From: Actinotalea sp. JY-7876
Lineage (GTDB): Bacteria > Actinomycetota > Actinomycetes > Actinomycetales > Cellulomonadaceae
Assembly: GCF_014042015.1 (NCBI RefSeq)
Contig: NZ_CP059493.1
Coordinates: 930,001 to 994,000 of the forward strand
DNA: 64,000 nucleotides
Direction: 5' to 3'
Below the pieces are notes generated by a model. It made no database searches, was not told the DNA's origin, and worked only from the letters and a program-made list of their open reading frames with translations. This document shows, in pieces, positions 1 through 7,728 of the stretch (its first letter is position 1; every line of letters starts with the position of its first letter). The translations under genes and the position numbers were made by a program.

Positions 1-45
1 GCCGGCGACCGCACGCGCGCCGACGAGAGCGACGTCGGGCGCCCG

Positions 46-51
46 TAGACT
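46..51 (+). promoter_or_regulatory. -10 box of ychF (TAGACT)
   Basis: TAGACT ends 8 bases before the GTG start of ychF, so transcription would begin at or next to the start codon. No clear -35 is visible. The rest of bases 1-59 holds no gene I can support. Confidence 0.45.
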
Positions 52-59
52 CGTCTCCC

Positions 60-1154
60 GTGGCTCTCACCATCGGCATCGTCGGCCTGCCCAACGTCGG
101 CAAGTCCACCCTCTTCAACGCGCTGACCCGCAACCAGGTCCTGGCGGCGAACTACCCGTTCGCGACCATCGAGCCGAACATCGGCGTCGTCCCGCTGCCG
201 GACCCCCGCCTGCAGACGCTCGCGGAGATCTTCGGCAGCGAGCGGATCGTCCCCGCGGTCGTCTCCTTCGTGGACATCGCCGGCATCGTGCGCGGCGCCA
301 GCGAGGGCGAGGGCCTGGGCAACAAGTTCCTGGCGAACATCCGCGAGGCGGACGCGATCTGCCAGGTGGTCAGGGCCTTCGCCGACGCCGACGTCGTGCA
401 CGTCGAGGGGCGGATCGACCCGGCCGACGACATCGAGACGATCAACACCGAGCTCGTCCTGGCCGACCTGCAGACGGTCGAGCGCGCCATCCCGCGCCTC
501 GAGAAGGAGGTCCGCGGCAAGAAGACGGACCCCGCCGTCCTCACGGCGGCCCAGCGCGCGCAGGAGGTGCTCGCCGAGGGCAGCACGCTGTTCGCCGCGC
601 AGGACCGCCTGACCAAGGCGGGCGTCGACCCGGCCGCGCTCCGCGAGCTCCAGCTCCTCACGACCAAGCCGTTCATCTACGTCTTCAACACCGACGACGC
701 CGGCCTCGCGGACGAGGCGATGAAGGCCAAGCTCACCGAGCTCGTGGCCCCGGCCGACTGCGTGTTCCTCGACGCGAAGCTCGAGTCCGAGCTCGTCGAG
801 CTCGAGCCCGAGGACGCGGCGGAGATGCTCGCCGAGTCCGGTCAGGCGGAGGCGGGGCTCGACCAGCTCGCCCGGGTCGGCTTCCACACCCTCGGCCTGC
901 AGACCTACCTCACGGCGGGGCCGAAGGAGGCCCGCGCCTGGACCATCCGCACGGGCTGGACCGCTCCCCAGGCCGCCGGCGTCATCCACACCGACTTCGA
1001 GCGCGGCTTCATCAAGGCCGAGGTCATCTCGTTCGACGACCTCGTCGAGGCCGGCTCCATCGCGGCCGCCCGGGCGGCCGGCAAGGCGCGCATCGAGGGC
1101 AAGGACTACGTCATGGCCGACGGCGACGTGGTGGAGTTCCGCTTCAACGTGTAG
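60..1154 (+). CDS. ychF: Redox-regulated ATPase YchF (Obg-like)
   Basis: YchF/Ola1-family P-loop nucleotidase of 364 residues, the usual length. It is known to bind ATP rather than GTP and to associate with ribosomes in the cytoplasm. The P-loop GLPNVGKS lies at residues 9-16, the G3 motif DIAG at 72-75, and the non-canonical G4 region NTDD at 210-213, in place of the NKxD that confers guanine specificity. A TGS domain fills about 281-363 and ends in the family's VMADGDVVEFRFNV. The GTG start is the only one that preserves the beginning of the G domain and has a -10 box directly upstream. It stands alone, followed by about 230 non-coding bases. Confidence 0.97.
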   Translation: MALTIGIVGLPNVGKSTLFNALTRNQVLAANYPFATIEPNIGVVPLPDPRLQTLAEIFGSERIVPAVVSFVDIAGIVRGASEGEGLGNKFLANIREADAICQVVRAFADADVVHVEGRIDPADDIETINTELVLADLQTVERAIPRLEKEVRGKKTDPAVLTAAQRAQEVLAEGSTLFAAQDRLTKAGVDPAALRELQLLTTKPFIYVFNTDDAGLADEAMKAKLTELVAPADCVFLDAKLESELVELEPEDAAEMLAESGQAEAGLDQLARVGFHTLGLQTYLTAGPKEARAWTIRTGWTAPQAAGVIHTDFERGFIKAEVISFDDLVEAGSIAAARAAGKARIEGKDYVMADGDVVEFRFNV

Positions 1155-1194
1155 TCGGGTCCGGTACGGCGACGGCTGGAGCACCGGAGACGGG

Positions 1195-1222
1195 TTGTCT
1201 CGTCGACGTCGGCGGCTATGCT
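1195..1222 (+). promoter_or_regulatory. Candidate promoter, TTGTCT-N16-TATGCT
   Basis: A -35-like TTGTCT (1195-1200) and a -10-like TATGCT (1217-1222) are separated by 16 bases. They lie in the gap between ychF and the next gene and would give a leader of about 155 bases. Only the motif match supports this. Confidence 0.35.
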
Positions 1223-1386
1223 GAGCGACGGTGGTTCGCGCCACCGACAGCACTTCCAGGTGACGATCACCTGAATCTTCTCGGAGAGGCCTGACACGTT
1301 CGGGACACGTCCGGTTGGGGTGCGGCGCACCGATGCGCCGACTTCATGTGGACGATGCTCGGCATCGGCCGACGAGAGGACAGCAC

Positions 1387-1749
1387 ATGCCGTCGAAGGA
1401 CGAGAAGAACCTCGCTCAGGTCATCGACAAGATCGCGAAGATGGACGAGCCGCGGCGTTCGATCGTGCAGCGCGTGCACGACGTCATCATGACCGCCGCT
1501 CCCGACCTGAAGCCGCGGATCTGGTACGGGATGCCGGCATACGCATTCTCGGCGAGCACCCCAGCCCTGGTGACACTGCGCAGCGACGATCGCCTCAACC
1601 TCGCGATCACTGAGAAGGCCGACTTCAGGCCCGCTGGCGGCGTGGATGGAGCCCTCATGCCGGCGGCCTGGTACTTCGAGAGCGTCGACGAAGCGACGGA
1701 GCAGCGCATCGCCGACATCGTCAGGCAGGTGACTACGCTCCGGCCATGA
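1387..1749 (+). CDS. DUF1801 / YdhG-like protein
   Basis: A 120-residue protein of the DUF1801 (YdhG-like) type, recognised from the pattern KPRIWYGMPAYAF followed by strands and a closing helical segment. The family is a small alpha/beta fold of unknown biochemical role, often found beside small-molecule modifying enzymes. I chose ATG 1387 because a purine-rich GAGAGGA sits 7 bases upstream; an in-frame extension to 1315 has no ribosome site and reads through atypical sequence. The TGA stop overlaps the next start (ATGA at 1746), so the two genes are probably translated together. Base composition is slightly lower in GC than the neighbours. Confidence 0.8.
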   Translation: MPSKDEKNLAQVIDKIAKMDEPRRSIVQRVHDVIMTAAPDLKPRIWYGMPAYAFSASTPALVTLRSDDRLNLAITEKADFRPAGGVDGALMPAAWYFESVDEATEQRIADIVRQVTTLRP

Positions 1750-2618
1750 GCGACGGCGACGCGGTGCAGCTCTGTTGCCTGCTCTGGGCCCGCGAGGGCG
1801 AGGCGGCCGGGCTCAGGGAGTACGAGGACCGTGTGCTGGCCCTGGTCCCGGAGCACGGGGGACAGGTGCTCCAGCGGCTCCAGAGCATCGCCGACGGGGG
1901 CCAGCCCACCGAGGTGCAGCTCTACCGCTTCCCCTCCCAGGCGTCCCTGGACTCCTACCTCGCCGATCCCCGGCGGCGTGCCCTCGCCGGTGAGCGCGAC
2001 CGGGTGGTGGGCAGGACGGAGCTCTTCCCTGTCGTCGCACTCGCGGCCTCGGATCGGCCACGAGCTCGAGTCGTGCCCGAAGGCCCGTCGGCAGAGTCCG
2101 CGACGCCTGCCTCTCCCAGGGCTTCCTCTGGGTGGGCGCGCGCGAGTGGCACCCCCGCCTGGGTCGCGGGACCCGACCGCCCGGTCCCGGACGACGTCGC
2201 GCGGCTCCTCGCCACGGTGCCCGAGTGGTTCGGGCGCGAGGAGTCCAACGCCGAGTACGTCGAGGCGGCCAGGACCAAGGAGACGTGGACGGTACGGGAC
2301 CACACCGGCCAGGTGCTCGGGGCGACCCTCGTCGACAGGCACTTCCCCCATGTCGCCGAGATCCACCTCATCGTGACCGATCGCACGCGCCACGGGTCGG
2401 GCGTCGGGACCGCGATGGTCGACGCCCTCGAGCGGGACGGCGCGGCCCGCGGCGTGCGGCTCCTCATGGTCAAGACGCTCGGCGCCTCGCACCCCGACGC
2501 CGGCTACGCCCGCACGCGCCGCTTCTACGAGGCCCGGGGCTTCCTCGCGCTCGAGGAGACGGACCTGTGGGGCGAGGACACCCCCTGCCTGATCATGGTC
2601 AAGCCACTGACGTCCTGA
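1746..2618 (+). CDS. DUF1330-like domain fused to GNAT acetyltransferase
   Basis: A 290-residue protein with two parts. Residues 1-95 look like a dimeric alpha/beta-barrel domain of the DUF1330/YCII kind (LYRFPSQASLDSYLADP, then a strand near VVGRTELFPV). Residues about 140-290 are a GNAT N-acetyltransferase: acidic start, PEWFGREESNAEYVE, the acetyl-CoA loop region GSGVGTAMVDALE, and the closing RRFYEARGFLALEET. A Pro/Ala/Ser-rich linker of about 45 residues joins them. Substrate unknown. It is coupled by a 4-base overlap to the DUF1801 gene. The join could be a real fusion or two genes merged by a frameshift in the linker. Confidence 0.75.
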   Translation: MSDGDAVQLCCLLWAREGEAAGLREYEDRVLALVPEHGGQVLQRLQSIADGGQPTEVQLYRFPSQASLDSYLADPRRRALAGERDRVVGRTELFPVVALAASDRPRARVVPEGPSAESATPASPRASSGWARASGTPAWVAGPDRPVPDDVARLLATVPEWFGREESNAEYVEAARTKETWTVRDHTGQVLGATLVDRHFPHVAEIHLIVTDRTRHGSGVGTAMVDALERDGAARGVRLLMVKTLGASHPDAGYARTRRFYEARGFLALEETDLWGEDTPCLIMVKPLTS

Positions 2619-2720
2619 GGCGGCGACGCGCGCCGCCCCGGATCGCCCGCCCGGGCACCGATCAGTTCTCCGCGCGGGCCGAGTCGTACCTCCCGCCGGT
2701 CCCACCACGGAGGAGCGAAC

Positions 2721-3365
2721 GTGCCACAGCTGCTACGAGTGCAGAACTTCAGCGTCTCGGCCGACGGCTACGGCGCCGGCGTCGACCAGACCCTCGAACG
2801 GCCCTTCGGCCAGGCGGACCCCGGCACGCTCCTCGCCTGGGCCATGGCGACCGCGAGCTGGCCGAACCGCACCTCACCGGGCGGCACGCGCGGGCTCGAC
2901 GACTACCTCACCCGCGACTTCGGCAACAACATCGGCGCCGAGGTCATGGGACGCAACAAGTTCGGCCCGCAGCGGGGGCCGTGGGCGGACCACGCGTGGC
3001 AGGGCTGGTGGGGTGACGAGCCTCCCTTCCACACGCCGGTCTTCGTGCTGACCCACCACCCGCGCCCGTCGTTCGCGCGGGGCGAGACGACCTTCCACTT
3101 CGTCGGGGGCGATCCCGCCGCGGTGCTCGCGCAGGCCCGCGCCGCCGCTGACGGACGGGACGTGCGCCTCGGTGGCGGCGCCCGGACGATCCGGGAGTTC
3201 CTCGACGCGGACCTGGTGGACACGATGCACGTGGCCGTCGCGCCGGTGAGCCTGGGCGCCGGCAGCCGGCTGTGGGAGCACCCCGACGAGCTCGACGACC
3301 GGTTCCACCACGAGGCGGTGCCGAGCACCAGCGGCGTCGTCCACCACCTCTTCTGGCGCCGGTGA
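2721..3365 (+). CDS. Dihydrofolate reductase-family (RibD C-terminal-like) protein
   Basis: 214 residues of the RibD C-terminal / DHFR-like fold. Residues 1-12 are the first strand (LLRVQNFSVSADGYG), VMGRNKFGPQRGPW near 75-88 resembles the NADPH-binding MGRxT region, FVLTHHPRP is the next strand, and DVRLGGGARTIREFL near 150-165 is the second dinucleotide-binding segment. Such stand-alone proteins are thought to be NADPH-dependent reductases of unknown substrate; a true folate role is not supported. GTG 2721 follows GGAGGAG at 2709-2715, a strong ribosome site. The stop overlaps the next gene's start by 4 bases. Confidence 0.85.
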   Translation: MPQLLRVQNFSVSADGYGAGVDQTLERPFGQADPGTLLAWAMATASWPNRTSPGGTRGLDDYLTRDFGNNIGAEVMGRNKFGPQRGPWADHAWQGWWGDEPPFHTPVFVLTHHPRPSFARGETTFHFVGGDPAAVLAQARAAADGRDVRLGGGARTIREFLDADLVDTMHVAVAPVSLGAGSRLWEHPDELDDRFHHEAVPSTSGVVHHLFWRR

Positions 3366-3901
3366 CGCGGCCGGTCCCGGCGGACGTGCGTCGCGCCACG
3401 ACCGACGACGTCCCCGCGATCCTGCTCGTCCGCGAGCGCGCCATCCGCGTCTCGGCCGCCGAGGTCTACGACGCCGCGACCGTCGACGCGTGGGCGTCCG
3501 GCGGCTCGTCCGAGCGCCTGCGGCACCTCGTCGCGCAGGCGCTCGGCGTCGTCGCGACGGTGGACGGGGAGGTCGTGGGCTGGGCGTGCCTCGAGGGCGA
3601 GGAGGTCCAGCAGCTCTACGTGCACCCCGAGCACGGCGGCCGGGGCGTCGCCCGCGCCATGTACGAGGCGCTGGAGCGCGCTGCGGTCGACAGCGGCACG
3701 GTCCGGCTGCGCACGACCGCGTCCCTGCGGTCCGCGCCCGCGTTCGACCGGTTCGGCTTCACGGAACGCTCGCGCGGGCCCGAACCGTTCCCCGGCGGGC
3801 CCGTGGAGGTCGTGCGGATGGGCAAGGAGCTCCGCGACGGCCCCGGTCCCACGGCCCCTCGGACGTCACCGGGAGGTCACCGGAAGATGTCCGGGATGTG
3901 A
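3362..3901 (+). CDS. GNAT family N-acetyltransferase
   Basis: 179-residue GNAT enzyme expected to transfer an acetyl group from acetyl-CoA to an unknown amine. Visible are the N-terminal strand VRRATTDDVPAILLVRE, the central strand VGWACLEGEEVQQLYVHPEH, the acetyl-CoA loop GGRGVARAMYEAL and the closing APAFDRFGFTER. The GTG start at 3362 overlaps the TGA of the reductase gene (GTGA), which suggests translational coupling. The last 20 or so residues (Pro/Gly-rich after the final strand) are probably disordered. Confidence 0.87.
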   Translation: MTRPVPADVRRATTDDVPAILLVRERAIRVSAAEVYDAATVDAWASGGSSERLRHLVAQALGVVATVDGEVVGWACLEGEEVQQLYVHPEHGGRGVARAMYEALERAAVDSGTVRLRTTASLRSAPAFDRFGFTERSRGPEPFPGGPVEVVRMGKELRDGPGPTAPRTSPGGHRKMSGM

Positions 3902-4025
3902 CGTCCCGCACGCGATCATGGCTCGTGTACCGCACGACGGTCCCAAATCTCACATGTCGAGACCTACTGCCCAGTATCAAATGGGTAACGATCAGCGAGC
4001 GCTTACCCGCGCGTCCCGGATGTCG

Positions 4026-4054
4026 GGATTTCAGGTTGTACGGTTGCGAAATCC
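4026..4054. promoter_or_regulatory. Inverted repeat upstream of importer operon
   Basis: GGATTTC (4026-4032) and GAAATCC (4048-4054) form perfect 7-base arms around a 15-base spacer, about 80 bases before the lipoprotein start. The stretch is unusually AT-rich for this genome. It may be an operator or part of a leader structure. Confidence 0.3.
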
Positions 4055-4130
4055 ACGGTGGACGACCTGCGCGCCCGAGCATCCCTCAGTGCCCGCACCG
4101 GCCGACCCCACATCCTTCCCAGGAGGAACA

Positions 4131-5987
4131 TTGAGGATCTCACGCAGGCTGGCGGCAACCGCCGTCGTCGCCGCGAGCGCGCTCGTGCTCGCCGGCTGCT
4201 CCGACGCCGGAGACAACGGCGAGAACGGCGGTGACGACGACAACGCCGGTATCAACACCGAGACCGCCGTCAACATCGCCTGGAACCAGCCCTTCTTCTC
4301 GTACAACAACAACAGCGCGACGGGCAACGCGACCGCCAACACGGTCGTGAAGTACCTGGTCGCGTCGTCGTTCAACTACTACGACGCCGACCTGAACCTC
4401 GTCCAGGACGAGTCGTACGGCACGTACGAGAAGACGTCGGACGACCCCCTGACGGTCGAGTACACGTTCGCCGACACCGCGGTGTGGTCGGACGGCGTGG
4501 AGCTGGACGGCCGCGACTTCCTCCTGGAGTGGGCCGCTCAGAGCCAGACGTTCAACAACGTCGAGGCCGAGACGGACGAGGACGGCAACGTCCTCAACCA
4601 GGAGGCGCTGGACGCCGGCGTGTACTTCGACGCCGTCTCCGCCTGCATGCCCCTGGTCGAGGAGACCCCCGAGGTCGACGACAAGAAGATCACGTTCGTG
4701 TGGTCCAAGCCGTTCGCCGACTGGGAGGTCTGCTCCACCGGCCCGACGCTGCCGGCGCACGTCGTCGGTCAGCGCGCCCTCGGCATCGAGGACGCCGAGG
4801 AGGCCAAGCAGGCGGTCGCGGACGCGATCACCGAGGGTGACGTCGACGCGCTGTCGAAGATCGCCAAGGTCTGGAGCCAGGACTTCAACTACACCGAGCT
4901 CCCGGACGACGAGGGCCTGTACCTCTCCTCGGCCGCGTACGTCATGTCGGAGTTCGTCACCGACCAGTACATGACGCTCGTCGCCAACGAGAACTACGAG
5001 GGTGACCTCGAGGCGCAGATCGAGACGGTCACCATCCGCTGGAACGGCGACCCGATGGGCCAGGTCCAGGCGCTGCAGAACGGTGAGGTCGACCTCATCA
5101 GCCCGCAGGCGACCGCTGACGTCCTGACCGCTCTCGAGGAGATCGAGGGCGTCGAGATCGTCACGTCCGACGAGGGCACGTACGAGCACGTCGACCTCCA
5201 GATGGGCAACGGCGGTCCGTTCGACCCCGCCGCCTACGGTGGCGACGCCGAGAAGGCCAAGGCCGTGCGCCAGGCGTTCCTCATGACGATCCCGCGTCAG
5301 GAGATCGTCGACACGCTCATCAAGCCGCTCAACCCGAACGCGGAGCTGCGCAACTCGTACACCGTCGTCCCCGGCTCGCCGATGTACGACGGCATCACCG
5401 AGGCGAACGGCATGGAGACGCTGTACGCCGAGCCGGACATCGCCGGTGCGCAGGCGCTGCTGGCCGAGGCCGGCGTCACCACGCCGGTCCCGGTGCGACT
5501 GCTGTTCGACCCGGACAACACGCGCCGCCAGAACGAGTACGAGCTGATCGCGGCCTCTGCGGCCGAGGCCGGCTTCACGGTCACCCCGTACCAGGTCCAG
5601 GTCGACTGGGGCACCGACCTGTCGAACTCCCCGGCGTTCTACGACGCGGCCCTGTTCGGCTGGCAGTCGCAGTCCACCGCGGTCTCGGAGTCGCAGGCGA
5701 ACTACATCACCGGCGGGGGCAACAACTACTACGGGTACTCCAACCCCGAGGTGGACGAGCTGTACTCGCAGCTCGAGGTCGAGACCGAGGTCGAGGCCCA
5801 GGAGGAGCTCCTCGCCCAGATCGAGACCCACCTGGTGGACGACGCGTTCGGTGTGACGATCTTCCAGTTCCCGGGCGTCACCGCCTGGAACCCGGAGAAG
5901 ATCTCCAACGTGAACAAGATCTCCATCTCGCCGACGATCTTCGCCGGCTTCTGGGAGTGGGCGGCCGGCGGCAGCGCCGCCGAGTGA
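4131..5987 (+). CDS. Peptide-type ABC transporter substrate-binding lipoprotein
   Basis: A 618-residue extracellular solute-binding protein of family 5 (OppA/DppA type), expected to be tethered outside the membrane and to deliver peptides or similar ligands to the downstream permeases. Residues 1-23 are a lipoprotein signal: RRLAATAVVAASALV, then the lipobox LAGC with the acylated Cys23. An acidic Gly/Asp/Asn linker follows. The start is TTG 4131, chosen because AGGAGG lies 5 bases upstream and because it begins exactly at the signal peptide; the longer reading frame from 3918 adds an implausible leader. The ligand cannot be told from sequence. Confidence 0.9.
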   Translation: MRISRRLAATAVVAASALVLAGCSDAGDNGENGGDDDNAGINTETAVNIAWNQPFFSYNNNSATGNATANTVVKYLVASSFNYYDADLNLVQDESYGTYEKTSDDPLTVEYTFADTAVWSDGVELDGRDFLLEWAAQSQTFNNVEAETDEDGNVLNQEALDAGVYFDAVSACMPLVEETPEVDDKKITFVWSKPFADWEVCSTGPTLPAHVVGQRALGIEDAEEAKQAVADAITEGDVDALSKIAKVWSQDFNYTELPDDEGLYLSSAAYVMSEFVTDQYMTLVANENYEGDLEAQIETVTIRWNGDPMGQVQALQNGEVDLISPQATADVLTALEEIEGVEIVTSDEGTYEHVDLQMGNGGPFDPAAYGGDAEKAKAVRQAFLMTIPRQEIVDTLIKPLNPNAELRNSYTVVPGSPMYDGITEANGMETLYAEPDIAGAQALLAEAGVTTPVPVRLLFDPDNTRRQNEYELIAASAAEAGFTVTPYQVQVDWGTDLSNSPAFYDAALFGWQSQSTAVSESQANYITGGGNNYYGYSNPEVDELYSQLEVETEVEAQEELLAQIETHLVDDAFGVTIFQFPGVTAWNPEKISNVNKISISPTIFAGFWEWAAGGSAAE

Positions 5988-6006
5988 CCTGCTGACACAC
6001 ACCCTG

Positions 6007-6036
6007 GCCGGGGGCGGGCGGTTGTCCGCCCCCGGC
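6007..6036 (+). terminator. GC-rich hairpin after the lipoprotein gene
   Basis: GCCGGGGGCGG (6007-6017) pairs perfectly with 6026-6036 across an 8-base loop, 20 bases after the stop codon. There is no T tract, as is common in this group. It may end transcription partly or protect the 3' end of the highly needed binding-protein mRNA. Confidence 0.55.
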
Positions 6037-6057
6037 ACCAGGACGTCACATCCCTGA

Positions 6058-6093
6058 CCGAGGGCGCCGGGGCGACCACCCCGGCGCCCTCGG
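6058..6093 (+). terminator. Second hairpin, perfect 15-bp stem
   Basis: Bases 6058-6072 and 6079-6093 are exact reverse complements with a 6-base loop, followed by TCGTGTG. Together with the hairpin 20 bases earlier it forms a tandem terminator between the binding protein and the permeases. Confidence 0.65.
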
Positions 6094-6207
6094 TCGTGTG
6101 ACGCCGCGCACGTCCGACGCCCGGACCGTGCGGATCGCCGTACCGCTGCCGTTAGGATCACCGGCTGTGGCGGCGACGTCACCTTGTCGACTGCGAGGAC
6201 CTCCCCC

Positions 6208-7728
6208 GTGCTGACCTTCCTCACCCGCCGCGCACTGGCCGGCCTCGTCACGCTCTTCGTGGCGATCTTCCTGATGTACCAGCTCGTCAACCGCGCCGTG
6301 GACCCCCTGGCCGACCTGCGCGAGAGCGCGGCGGCCAACAAGCAGCAGATGATCGCGCAGCGCACGGAGCTGCTGCAGCTGGACGTGAACCCCGTCGTGC
6401 GGTTCTTCCAGTGGTTCGCGAACGTGCTCACCGGCGACTTCGGCGTCGCGTGGCGCTCGGGCGAGCCGGTCAGCAAGCTGGTGCAGACGGCGATCGGCTC
6501 CACGCTCGAGCTCGTGGTCGCCGCGACGCTGCTCTCCCTCGTGCTCGGCGTCATCATCGGCATCATCTCCGCGCTTCGGCAGTACAGCGCGTTCGACTAC
6601 CTGATCATCTTCCTGTCCTTCCTGCTGTACTCGCTGCCCTCGTTCTGGGTCGCCGTGCTCCTCAAGCAGTGGGGGGCCATCGGCTTCAACGACTTCCTGC
6701 GTGACCCGCGCTTCAGCGGCCTCGCCATCGCGGTGCTCGCGGTCGTGGCGGGTGTCTTCTGGATGCTGGCCGTCGGCGGCACCGCGCGTCGCCGGGCCCA
6801 GACGTTCGCCCTCGCGGCGGCGGCGACCGCCGGGATGCTGCTGTTCCTGCAGCTGACCGACTGGTGGCTGCACCCCCGCATCGGCCCCGTGCTGCTCCTG
6901 GTCCTCGGTGGCGCGGTCGCCCTCGCGGTCACCGCGGTCTCTGCGGGCCTGCAGAACCGGCGCGCGCTCTACGCCGCGCTCACGTCCGTCGCCGTCGGCG
7001 TGGCGCTGTACTACCCGATGCAGCAGGTCTTCCGGGCCATCGGCGAGTCCCACCTGCTCATCGCGGGCCTCGGTCTGCTCACCGTCGCCGTGGGCGTCGG
7101 GATCGGCTACGCGTTCGGCGGACCGGACCGGGGCGTCTCGGCGCGCACGGCGGCGATCACGGCGTTCGTCGTCGGCGGGCTCATCTTCCTCGACCAGGTG
7201 ATGAAGGTCTGGCCGGCGTACTTCGACGCCCTGGGCGGCCGGCCCATCCCGACGTTCGGTGACCGGACGCCGAACCTCGGCGGCAACTACTGGGTGCAGG
7301 TGCTGGACTCCTTCACCCACCTGCTGCTGCCGACCCTGACCCTCATCCTCATCGCGTTCGCGGCCTACACCCGCTACTCGCGCTCGAGCATGCTCGAGGT
7401 GATGAACCAGGACTACATCCGCACGGCTCGTGCCAAGGGGCTGCCCGAGCGGCTCGTCGTCGTGCGGCACGGCTTCCGCAACAGCCTGATCCCGCTCGCG
7501 ACGATCGTGCCGATCGACATCATCACGCTCATCGGCGGCGCCGTCATCACCGAGGCGGTCTTCGCACGGCCAGGTATGGGGCAGCTGTTCATCACGTCGC
7601 TGCGCGACGCCGAGCTCGAGCCGGTGATGGCCTACCTCTTGATCACCGCCTCCTTGGCGATCATCGCGAACATCGTGGCCGACATCATCTACGCGGCCGT
7701 TGACCCCCGGATCAGGTTGGAAGCATGA
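6208..7728 (+). CDS. ABC transporter permease (OppB-like) with long membrane insertion
   Basis: A 506-residue inner-membrane permease of the peptide importer class. The N-terminus (LTFLTRRALAGLVTLFVAIFL) and the cytoplasmic EAA loop (EVMNQDYIRTARAKGLPERL, about 389-410) are typical of OppB. OppB proteins are about 310-340 residues; here about 180 extra residues (about 155-335) with roughly six hydrophobic segments lie between the third core helix and the EAA region. GTG 6208 is preferred over TTG 6184 because GAGGAC precedes it by 8 bases and the protein then begins at the canonical first helix. The stop overlaps the next gene (ATGA). Confidence 0.9.
   Translation: MLTFLTRRALAGLVTLFVAIFLMYQLVNRAVDPLADLRESAAANKQQMIAQRTELLQLDVNPVVRFFQWFANVLTGDFGVAWRSGEPVSKLVQTAIGSTLELVVAATLLSLVLGVIIGIISALRQYSAFDYLIIFLSFLLYSLPSFWVAVLLKQWGAIGFNDFLRDPRFSGLAIAVLAVVAGVFWMLAVGGTARRRAQTFALAAAATAGMLLFLQLTDWWLHPRIGPVLLLVLGGAVALAVTAVSAGLQNRRALYAALTSVAVGVALYYPMQQVFRAIGESHLLIAGLGLLTVAVGVGIGYAFGGPDRGVSARTAAITAFVVGGLIFLDQVMKVWPAYFDALGGRPIPTFGDRTPNLGGNYWVQVLDSFTHLLLPTLTLILIAFAAYTRYSRSSMLEVMNQDYIRTARAKGLPERLVVVRHGFRNSLIPLATIVPIDIITLIGGAVITEAVFARPGMGQLFITSLRDAELEPVMAYLLITASLAIIANIVADIIYAAVDPRIRLEA

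Noticed and set aside
1315-1386. Longer N-terminus for the DUF1801 protein
   Set aside because: No ribosome site and unusual sequence; ATG 1387 has GAGAGGA at good spacing.
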